Below are positions 7,008 through 11,961 of a stretch of DNA of 11,961 nt, piece by piece. Source of the DNA: Ruminococcus sp. UBA7477 (GTDB taxonomy: Bacteria > Bacillota > Clostridia > Oscillospirales > Ruminococcaceae); assembly GCA_002479715.1 (NCBI GenBank), contig DLOT01000064.1, positions 232-12,192 on the forward strand, given 5' to 3'. The translations under genes and the position numbers were made by a program. The stretch's first letter is position 1. Every line of letters starts with the position of its first letter. The notes beneath the pieces were generated by a model that saw only the letters and a program-made list of their open reading frames with translations, was not told where the DNA came from and did not search any database.

Positions 7008-7463
7008 TTATTCGATTTCAAGCCGCCTCGGCTCGGAGATCGCAGCCTGCTTCTTGGGAAGCTTCAGGGTCAGAACGCCGTTTTCATACTTGGCTTTGAT
7101 CGCGTCTGCATCGACCGAGGAGATGTCAAACTGCCTGCTGTAGCTGCCGTAGGAACGCTCGGAGCAAATATATTTATCCTTCTCCTTGGTTTCCTTTTCA
7201 CTGTGGCGCTCTGCATTTATGATAAGAGTATCGCCGTTTACGTCAAGCTGAATGTCTTTCTTGTCAAAGCCGGGCAGATCTGCTTGGAGAACATAGCTGT
7301 CGCCCTCGTCGCTGATGTCCGTCCTAAACTCCGCCAAAGCTCCTGTGCGGAAAAATGAGCCAAACGGATTTGCGAAAAACGCCTTTTCCATCTCCTCCAT
7401 CTCTCTGAACGGATTATAAACCGCCGCGTGATCGTTCTTGTGATAAGGTCTGAGTTCAAACAT
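7008..7463 (-). CDS. Small heat-shock protein, Hsp20/alpha-crystallin family
   Basis: An ATP-independent cytosolic holdase that binds unfolding proteins under heat or other stress. At 151 residues it has the usual length. N-terminal arm 1-42 is rich in Phe and Met (NPFREMEEMEKAFF). The alpha-crystallin domain spans about 43-137, with the signature ADLPGFDKKDI at 61-71 and the ENGVLTLKLPK strand at 127-137. A C-terminal LEI (148-150) provides the I-x-I-type motif used in oligomer assembly. Start fixed by a perfect AGGAGG (7471-7476) 7 nt before the ATG. Single-gene unit on the minus strand, with a terminator just downstream. A perfect CIRCE operator lies 227 bp upstream, so HrcA control is likely. 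It has a long leader with two small oddities (7558-7599). Confidence 0.95.
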   Translation of the reverse strand: MFELRPYHKNDHAAVYNPFREMEEMEKAFFANPFGSFFRTGALAEFRTDISDEGDSYVLQADLPGFDKKDIQLDVNGDTLIINAERHSEKETKEKDKYICSERSYGSYSRQFDISSVDADAIKAKYENGVLTLKLPKKQAAISEPRRLEIE

Positions 7464-7557
7464 AATGATTCCTCCTATAATTTAGTATGTAATCTTTATG
7501 TCCGTCCTGTTTTTGCTTGGTCGGGCTGACTGCTGCCAATAAATTAGCCCCGAGTTT

Positions 7558-7587
7558 CTTTACCGGTCGGGCCTTGCTTTACCGGTC
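7558..7587. repeat. Two 11-bp direct repeats in the hsp20 leader
   Basis: CTTTACCGGTC occurs at 7558-7568 and again at 7577-7587, 19 bp apart. A related GGTCGGGC occurs at 7519-7526 and 7565-7572. The spacing is close to two helical turns, so a protein-binding site is possible. No known regulator motif was recognised. Confidence 0.6.
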
Positions 7588-7599
7588 TGAGTGACCCAT
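7579..7599 (-). CDS. Possible six-codon leader ORF upstream of hsp20
   Basis: On the minus strand GAGGTG is followed after 6 nt by ATG (7597-7599) and the frame Met-Gly-His-Ser-Asp-Arg-stop. It lies between the putative hsp20 promoter (-10 near 7630-7640) and hsp20. Its last codons overlap the downstream copy of the direct repeat. So short an ORF can arise by chance; its only support is the well-spaced ribosome binding site. Confidence 0.25.
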   Translation of the reverse strand: MGHSDR

Positions 7600-7629
7600 T
7601 TGTAACACCTCTTTTTTGTTTACAACTAT

Positions 7630-7640
7630 ATTATATTATA
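7630..7640 (-). promoter_or_regulatory. Candidate -10 region for hsp20
   Basis: Two overlapping TATAAT boxes on the minus strand (7635-7640 and 7630-7635). No convincing -35 is present at 16-18 bp, so the assignment is weak. If used, the leader is about 160 nt and the CIRCE element lies about 50 bp upstream of the -10, an unusual arrangement. Confidence 0.35.
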
Positions 7641-7690
7641 TGCAAAGAAATCATATATTGTGTTACATTTTCGTGAACAAACTATAAATT

Positions 7691-7717
7691 TTAGCACTCG
7701 TCAGCCGAGAGTGCTAA
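7691..7717 (-). promoter_or_regulatory. CIRCE element (HrcA operator)
   Basis: TTAGCACTC (7691-7699), nine bases, GAGTGCTAA (7709-7717): an exact match to the CIRCE consensus TTAGCACTC-N9-GAGTGCTAA. With the adjoining bases the stem extends to 11 bp (TTTTAGCACTC/GAGTGCTAAAA). HrcA binds it and represses chaperone genes until heat stress. It lies 10 bp after phoU and upstream of hsp20, both on the minus strand, so hsp20 is the likely target. No hrcA, groES or dnaK is in the window. Its hairpin might also help end phoU transcripts. Confidence 0.95.
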
Positions 7718-7727
7718 AACAGTTTTA

Positions 7728-8375
7728 TCAGTCATTAATTTTTCTGCTGCCCGTTACCGAGAAAACGACCCATTCGGCGATGTTTACCGCATGGTCTCCT
7801 ATTCTTTCAAGATATTTGGCGACCATCAACAGATCCAGCAGATATTCGCCATCGCCCGATTTCTTTTCGATCAGCCCGATGACCGTCTGCTTGGTCTTGT
7901 CAAAATAATCGTCTATGATATCGTCGCGGGCAGTTGCTGCGCGGGCAAGCTCGACATCGCTTTTTACATATGCTTCGATGCTTTCTGTAACGATTTTGAT
8001 CGATTGCTCGGCCATCAGGCAGATGATGCCGCAATCCTTTTCTGCCCTACCGTTGAGAAAGCGAATAAACTCGGCGATATCCTCAGCGTTGTCACCGATC
8101 CTTTCCATATCGGTTATCATCTTCAGCGCTGCGGATATTCGTCTGAGGTCGCCGGCAACAGGCTGCTGTTTCAGGATCATACGCAGGCAAAGCGTTTCGA
8201 TATCACGCTCCATCCGGTCGATATGCTCCTCTATTACACCCGCCTGATTGGAGCAGGAGCAATCACCTGTTTTCAATGCTTTTGCCACAACGGCGATCGC
8301 CCTTTCGCAAAGCGCCCCCATTTCGATCATCTTGCTGTGAAGCTCGCTCAGACTCTTTTCAAATTCATCTCTCAT
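7728..8375 (-). CDS. phoU: Phosphate uptake and signalling regulator PhoU
   Basis: Cytosolic all-helical protein that restrains the Pst transporter and passes phosphate status to the Pho two-component system. 215 residues, full length. It shows the two PhoU repeats, each with the metal-binding ExxxD-type motif: MERIGDNAEDIAE (E91, D95) and LERIGDHAVNIAEW (E190, D194). Start at the ATG at 8375: AGGGAGG (8384-8390) lies 8 nt upstream, and the ATG overlaps the stop of the preceding fused gene in a TGATG junction, which implies translational coupling. A TTG at 8378 is in frame but would shorten the spacing to 5 nt. It is the last gene of the pst operon. It looks intact even though the transporter upstream does not. 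Confidence 0.95.
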   Translation of the reverse strand: MRDEFEKSLSELHSKMIEMGALCERAIAVVAKALKTGDCSCSNQAGVIEEHIDRMERDIETLCLRMILKQQPVAGDLRRISAALKMITDMERIGDNAEDIAEFIRFLNGRAEKDCGIICLMAEQSIKIVTESIEAYVKSDVELARAATARDDIIDDYFDKTKQTVIGLIEKKSGDGEYLLDLLMVAKYLERIGDHAVNIAEWVVFSVTGSRKIND

Positions 8376-9811
8376 CAACCGAACCTCCCTGTTATATAGC
8401 CTTCTGTCTTTTTGTTCTTAGGACGAGAAAACATTTCCTCGGTGCTTCCGTATTCGATCAGCTCTCCGAGCAGGAAAAACGCAGTTCTGTCCGAGATCCT
8501 GACCGCCTGCTGCATATTGTGTGTAACAATAACGATCGTATAGCTCTTTTTCAGCTCCGCCGCCAGATCCTCTATCTTTGATGTCGAAATGGGATCGAGT
8601 GCGGAGGTCGGCTCATCCATCAGAAGCACTTTAGGCTCGACCGCAAGAGCACGCGCTATGCAGAGCCTCTGTTGCTGTCCGCCTGACATACCGAGAGCCG
8701 ATTTTTTGAGTCTGTCGCGGGTCTCTTCCCATATTGCGGCTGCGCGCAGAGATTTTTCAACGATCTCGTCCAAACGCGCCTTGCTTTTTATTCCGTGAGT
8801 TCTGGGGCCGTATGCAATGTTATCGTAAATGCTCATCGGAAATGGATTTGGCTTTTGAAAAACCATTCCTATCTCACGGCGAAGCTCATTGACATCGGTC
8901 TCGCGTGAAAAAATGTCCTGACCGTTATAGCAGACCTGACCGGTGATCCTGACTCCGTCGATTAGATCGTTCATTCTGTTGAGAGTTTTCAGAAACGTCG
9001 ATTTGCCGCAGCCCGACGGACCTATAAGGGCAGTCACCGAATTCTTTTCAATATCCGCAGAAATGCTTTTCAAAGCCTGCGTCTGACCGTACCACAGATT
9101 AAGATCTTTCACGGTTATTATATTCGCAACGTTTCCCGCAACCATCATGACTGCCATGGCCTCGCCTATCGCGCGTCCTATTCCCAGAACCACCGCCGCC
9201 GCAATACCGCTTCCGGCAGCCCGCACCGAAACCTTGAAGTATGTTTCGACATCGGTTGCTCCAAGCGCCAGCGACGCTTCTTCAAATTCCTTCGGAACTG
9301 CCTCGAGAGCTGTCACCGAAACCGAAATAACCGAAGGCAGGATCATTATTGCCAAAACGATTATCGCAGCGAGAAGTCCGGAGCCGTCCGCCAGTGAAAA
9401 GACCTTCTTGATGGACGGGACCAGCCATATCATTCCCAAAAGGCCGTATACGACCGAGGGAATGCCGGCCAGAAGCTTTACAGCCTCCTGAACAACGACT
9501 CTTACGCTCCTGGGCGCGAGTTTTGCCAGATAGACCGCCGTAAAAAATCCGACGGGAACTCCCAGAAAGATCGCACCGGCTGTTCCGTAGACCGAGGTAA
9601 GGATAAACGGCAGAATGCCGAACGACGGGTCTTCGGCCGTCGAATCCCATTTACTGCCGAACATAAAGTCCACTATCCCGATCTCTTTGATCGCAGGCAA
9701 TCCTGCGGCGATCAGAAATATGCTTATCACCAGCACACTTCCGACCGTCACCAGACCTGCCAGAAGGAATACTCCATGAACAAAGGATTCAAATCCTCTT
9801 TTCGTGTTCAT
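8375..9811 (-). CDS. PstC'-PstB in-frame fusion: truncated phosphate permease joined to its ATPase, PstA missing
   Basis: One 478-residue frame. Residues 1-230 are PstC: helices at about 12-40, 66-95, 106-131, 145-165 and 198-226, and the cytoplasmic EAA-type loop EEASLALGATDVETYFKVSV (177-196). PstC normally runs to ~300 residues with a sixth helix; here it stops after GEAMAVMMVAGNVAN. From Ile231 (IITVKDLNLWYGQTQALKSI) the protein is a near-complete PstB ATPase: Walker A GPSGCGKST 264-272, Q-loop Gln319, signature MSGGQQQR 375-382, Walker B VLLMDE 395-400, H-loop His431. PstA is absent. With five helices and the usual N-in topology, residue 230 lies outside the cell, so the ATPase would be misplaced. 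I infer an in-frame deletion of about 1 kb or an assembly collapse. pstS ends 1 nt before this start codon, and the only GGAG is 17 nt upstream of it, so coupling to pstS is likely. Confidence 0.9.
   Translation of the reverse strand: MNTKRGFESFVHGVFLLAGLVTVGSVLVISIFLIAAGLPAIKEIGIVDFMFGSKWDSTAEDPSFGILPFILTSVYGTAGAIFLGVPVGFFTAVYLAKLAPRSVRVVVQEAVKLLAGIPSVVYGLLGMIWLVPSIKKVFSLADGSGLLAAIIVLAIMILPSVISVSVTALEAVPKEFEEASLALGATDVETYFKVSVRAAGSGIAAAVVLGIGRAIGEAMAVMMVAGNVANIITVKDLNLWYGQTQALKSISADIEKNSVTALIGPSGCGKSTFLKTLNRMNDLIDGVRITGQVCYNGQDIFSRETDVNELRREIGMVFQKPNPFPMSIYDNIAYGPRTHGIKSKARLDEIVEKSLRAAAIWEETRDRLKKSALGMSGGQQQRLCIARALAVEPKVLLMDEPTSALDPISTSKIEDLAAELKKSYTIVIVTHNMQQAVRISDRTAFFLLGELIEYGSTEEMFSRPKNKKTEGYITGRFG
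9116..9130 (-). other. Junction between the PstC and PstB parts
   Basis: On the minus strand the codons read GTT GCG AAT ATA ATA: Val-Ala-Asn of PstC run straight into Ile-Ile of PstB. PstC proteins usually continue Asn-Met and PstB often begins Met-Asn-Ile-Ile, so a shared AATAT could have served as microhomology. That parental sequence is inferred, not seen. Confidence 0.6.
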
Positions 9812-9812
9812 A

Positions 9813-10637
9813 TCAGTTTGCGGGAACTGCTCCGGCTGCTGTTATAACATCCCGCGCCTCAGCCGAAGTGCAGTATTCAAAGAACTTCTGAGCTGTTTCG
9901 GAAAGCTTCTCGCCGTCCTTTGTTACCAGCATAAACGGTCTTTGGATCTTGTAGCTGCCATCCTTGACTGTTGCCTCGGAGGGCGCAACACCGTCTACCG
10001 ACAGCGTCTTGACCGTTTTCTCAACCGACGCCAGAGAAGCATAGCCGATAGCGTTTTTGTTGCTCGAAACCGTTGTAATAACGTCACCTGTCGAGGTCAG
10101 CTCCTGACGAAGCTTGCAGGCGCCCTCTGTTTTGGTAATCGATTCAAAGCCGTCACGAGTGCCGCTTCCCGCTTCTCTGCCGATAGCAACTATCTCCAGA
10201 TCCTCGCCGCCAACTTCCTTCCAGTTTGTGATCTCGCCCTTGTAGATCTTTGCGATCTGCTCTGTCGTCAGATCGTCAACACCGTTTTCGGTGTTGACGA
10301 TAACCGCGATGCCGTCATATGCAAGAACTGTTTCTTTAAGACCCTTGGCCTTTTCTTCATCCTTCAGCGCTCTGCTGGAAAGACCTATGTCGCAGCTGCC
10401 CTCGGCAACGGCGGTTATTCCTGACCCGGAGCCTGTCGGATTATATGTGAAGGTCACGCCGCTGTTCTCGTTTTCAAACGACTCACCCAGCGCGCCGATG
10501 ACCCTCTCCATAGAAGTCGAGCCGTCCGTAGCAACCTTGCCGCCCGAGGTGCTGCTGTCGCCGCTTCCGCATCCAACGAGCGCAGTAGCACCGATCACCG
10601 CAGCGGCAACCATGCATAAAAGCTTTTTCATTTTCAT
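9813..10637 (-). CDS. pstS: Phosphate ABC transporter substrate-binding lipoprotein PstS
   Basis: Captures phosphate outside the membrane and delivers it to the PstC/PstA channel. 274 residues. A lipoprotein signal peptide (KK then a hydrophobic stretch 5-20) ends in the lipobox ALVGC, with Cys23 the lipid-anchored residue and a Gly/Ser-rich linker behind it. Phosphate-binding loops typical of PstS: TDGSTSMERVI 37-47, NPTGSGSGI 66-74, SSRALK 87-92 and GREAGSGTRDGFE 153-165. Start at 10637 because AGGAGA (10645-10650) lies 7 nt upstream; a second ATG two codons later is less well spaced. First gene of the operon; its stop codon is 1 nt from the pstC'-pstB start. It appears fully functional, in contrast to the permease it should feed. 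Confidence 0.96.
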   Translation of the reverse strand: MKMKKLLCMVAAAVIGATALVGCGSGDSSTSGGKVATDGSTSMERVIGALGESFENENSGVTFTYNPTGSGSGITAVAEGSCDIGLSSRALKDEEKAKGLKETVLAYDGIAVIVNTENGVDDLTTEQIAKIYKGEITNWKEVGGEDLEIVAIGREAGSGTRDGFESITKTEGACKLRQELTSTGDVITTVSSNKNAIGYASLASVEKTVKTLSVDGVAPSEATVKDGSYKIQRPFMLVTKDGEKLSETAQKFFEYCTSAEARDVITAAGAVPAN

Positions 10638-10682
10638 AAGTATTTCTCCTTTTTACTTTTCATTTGTCTTTCGACTGATTTC

Positions 10683-10737
10683 ATTATAGCTCCCGAATGT
10701 AAAATGCGAAAGTCTGCACCTGAAAAGCTTTTGTAAA
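10683..10737 (-). promoter_or_regulatory. pst operon promoter with possible Pho-box repeats
   Basis: On the minus strand a perfect TATAAT (10683-10688) has a poor -35 (TTTCGC at 17 bp), typical of an activated promoter. Upstream, TTTACA-N5-TTTTCA (10721-10737) has the 11-bp period and TT(A/T)ACA-like half-sites of Bacillus PhoP boxes, and another TTTACA lies at 10698-10703. The leader to pstS is about 40 nt. The -10 is well supported, the Pho box only suggestive. Confidence 0.45.
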
Positions 10738-10761
10738 ACCGCTCCATAATATCGGCTGATC

Positions 10762-10819
10762 TAAGGCACGCCTTAACACAACCGCTTAATGACGTTTTTT
10801 GCCCCCGATCCGTGCCTTA
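10762..10819. repeat. 9-bp inverted repeat in the divergent pstS / unknown-gene region
   Basis: TAAGGCACG (10762-10770) and CGTGCCTTA (10811-10819) are perfect inverted copies 40 bp apart. GCCTTAA also recurs in direct orientation (10770-10776 and 10814-10820). It lies between the two divergent promoters, so an operator acting on both, or a looping site, is possible. Confidence 0.55.
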
Positions 10820-10836
10820 AAGTTAAGTAAAAACAC

Positions 10837-10865
10837 TTGATTTTACTGAAAGATTGTGGTATACT
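10837..10865 (+). promoter_or_regulatory. Promoter of the unknown-function / zinc-ribbon pair
   Basis: TTGATT (10837-10842), 17-bp spacer, TATACT (10860-10865), preceded by TGG to give an extended -10. The start would be near 10872, with a leader of about 45 nt to the ATG at 10916. Confidence 0.75.
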
Positions 10866-10915
10866 ACAAATTGTATAGTTGTGCATATGCAGCTACAAGA
10901 ACAGAGGTGACATTT

Positions 10916-11461
10916 ATGGCTATTTACCTTTATCACTACTTCGACAAAACGCTTGGTGCGTTCAAAAACCTATCCGACCTCTCAGATGATGAGGCAAAGG
11001 CCGTGCTGATGGATATGCGCGAATCAAGGCCATATTCTCAGCCCGCACAGCGAGATATACAGTACATGAACCGCCGCCGTCACTACGAGCAGCTTGCTTA
11101 TGACAGATTCAAGGAGCTTGGCGGCAAGCCGGAGCGCCCTAATCCGCACTATATGGTCGTTGAATACTGCAAGTGGCTGGGAGAATGGTATCAGAACTGC
11201 GATTTCATCAAGATCCCGATCGAGAATTTCAATAAGGACACTATCTCGTTTACATACGGAGATATGCAGATATCGCTCAATCCCCTTTCTCAGGATAACA
11301 GCAAGCCCTACCGCGGCAAGCTTTACACATATGAACAGATACTCAAGGTCATCGAGGAATACGGTCTTCCTCAGGAATGGAATCCTAACGGCGAACTCGG
11401 CCCCGAACGGTATATCGAGGCTCAGGTTTGGAGCGACGAGGCGCTGAAAGAATATATATAA
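10916..11461 (+). CDS. Conserved protein of unknown function
   Basis: 181 residues, soluble, with no signal peptide or membrane helix, rich in Tyr and charged residues. I do not recognise a catalytic motif. It resembles, from memory only, uncharacterised Firmicutes proteins that begin with an IYLYHYFDK-type segment and end with a GLPQEWNPNGELGPERYI-type segment (here about residues 150-167), both present here. Basic stretch NRRRHYEQ near 46-53; a Trp/Tyr/Cys-containing core YCKWLGEWYQNC near 83-94. Start at 10916 because AGAGGTGA (10903-10910) precedes it; the longer frame from 10856 would begin inside the promoter. A downstream gene follows after 19 bp with its own ribosome binding site, so the two form an operon divergent from pst. 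Base composition matches the neighbours rather than the AT-rich cassette. Confidence 0.85.
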   Translation: MAIYLYHYFDKTLGAFKNLSDLSDDEAKAVLMDMRESRPYSQPAQRDIQYMNRRRHYEQLAYDRFKELGGKPERPNPHYMVVEYCKWLGEWYQNCDFIKIPIENFNKDTISFTYGDMQISLNPLSQDNSKPYRGKLYTYEQILKVIEEYGLPQEWNPNGELGPERYIEAQVWSDEALKEYI

Positions 11462-11480
11462 TTTTTAAGGAGTGTATTGT

Positions 11481-11961
11481 ATGGGAACTATCATCTACGG
11501 ATGGGGCGACACCATCAGCAAGAAAAAAATGATGGGCTATGGATTTTGCCCTCAGTGCGGCGACTTCGAGCCCTACTATATCGGGCGGGTGGTTTTCCGA
11601 GTGCATATCGACTACATACCTCTGGTGTGGATACCAAAGAAGAGATGCATCGCCTGCAAAAACTGCAAGACCTACCGTGAGATATCCAAGGAAGACTTCA
11701 AGCGCTACAAGCAGGCCTACAAGCCTATGAGCAAATCAATGTCCAAGAAATGCTATAAAGAGATATGCAGGCTGTGCGACGAAATAAGAGAATACTCGCC
11801 GCAGAATGTTGACACGATCATGAACTCGGTCAGTGCTCTCTACCCCATAAATGATAACGAAATACTCAGCCAGCATTACTCGACCCTCATTGCGCAAAAG
11901 CTCCAGTCAACCGAGAATTACTATCACCCCAAGACCGAAGCTCCTCAGATCTCACAAAGCG
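11481..11961 (+). CDS. Zinc-ribbon protein of unknown function, 3' end outside the window
   Basis: The frame opens with ATG at 11481 and runs to the window end without a stop, 160 codons visible. AAGGAG (11467-11472) lies 8 nt upstream. A zinc-ribbon pattern is clear: C23-P-Q-C26, then a 29-residue beta-rich stretch containing HIDYIPLVWIPKKR, then C56-x2-C59-x2-C62; four of these five cysteines could hold one Zn2+. A Lys/Tyr-rich, helix-prone tail follows (about 64-160). No signal peptide or obvious membrane helix. It is probably co-transcribed with the preceding gene. Function is unknown; zinc-ribbon proteins of this kind are often small regulatory or RNA/DNA-associated factors, but nothing here decides that. 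Confidence 0.8.
   Translation, partial: MGTIIYGWGDTISKKKMMGYGFCPQCGDFEPYYIGRVVFRVHIDYIPLVWIPKKRCIACKNCKTYREISKEDFKRYKQAYKPMSKSMSKKCYKEICRLCDEIREYSPQNVDTIMNSVSALYPINDNEILSQHYSTLIAQKLQSTENYYHPKTEAPQISQS

Noticed and set aside
7691..7717. The inverted repeat after phoU as a plain terminator
   Set aside because: It matches the CIRCE consensus at all 18 conserved positions with the exact 9-bp spacer, and lacks a proper T-tract. A side role in termination cannot be excluded.
9119..9121. A hidden start codon that would separate pstB from pstC
   Set aside because: The codons at the junction are AAT ATA ATA. ATA is a very rare start, no ribosome binding site precedes it, and the frame is continuous with pstC without a stop.
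10795..10800. T6 run as the tail of a terminator
   Set aside because: No hairpin directly precedes it, and no plus-strand gene lies upstream to be terminated.

Overview
The window reads as chromosome of a low-to-mid GC Gram-positive anaerobe, most likely a Clostridia member of the Oscillospiraceae/Ruminococcaceae type. The support is a SERCA/YloB-type calcium P-ATPase, a Firmicutes-style lipoprotein PstS, strong AGGAGG-like ribosome binding sites, a consensus CIRCE/HrcA operator and a glutamine-dependent NadE. Nothing here names a species.

Layout. (1) 1-1377 (+): the C-terminal half of a Ca2+-type P-ATPase, cut by the window edge. (2) 1535-3637 (+): an EF-G-like GTPase paralogue with its own promoter. 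(3) 3670-4692: a markedly AT-rich segment with its own terminator, consensus promoter, a flavodoxin-fold gene and a second terminator. It is flanked by 14-bp direct repeats and appears to have been inserted into the original terminator of the EF-G-like gene. (4) 4741-6675 (-): glutamine-hydrolysing NAD+ synthetase. (5) 6676-7007: a gene-free, palindrome-rich stretch ending in the hsp20 terminator. (6) 7008-7463 (-): small heat-shock protein Hsp20, with a perfect CIRCE operator upstream at 7691-7717. (7) 7728-10637 (-): the phosphate-uptake operon pstS - [pstC'::pstB] - phoU. (8) 10916 to the end (+), divergent from pst: a conserved protein of unknown function followed by a zinc-ribbon protein that runs off the window.

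The most striking point is the pst operon. The gene between pstS and phoU is one 478-residue frame made of the first ~230 residues of PstC joined in frame to an essentially complete PstB. PstA and the last membrane helix of PstC are absent. The PstC part carries five helices, so the usual PstC topology would place the ATPase domain outside the cell. The simplest reading is a recent in-frame deletion of about 1 kb (or an assembly collapse) that inactivates the importer. A working fusion would be a new architecture.

The second point is the ~1.0-kb AT-rich cassette at 3670-4692. Removing it together with one repeat copy restores a textbook terminator shared by the convergent EF-G-like and nadE genes. 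I found no CRISPR array, tRNA, rRNA, transposase or phage gene.
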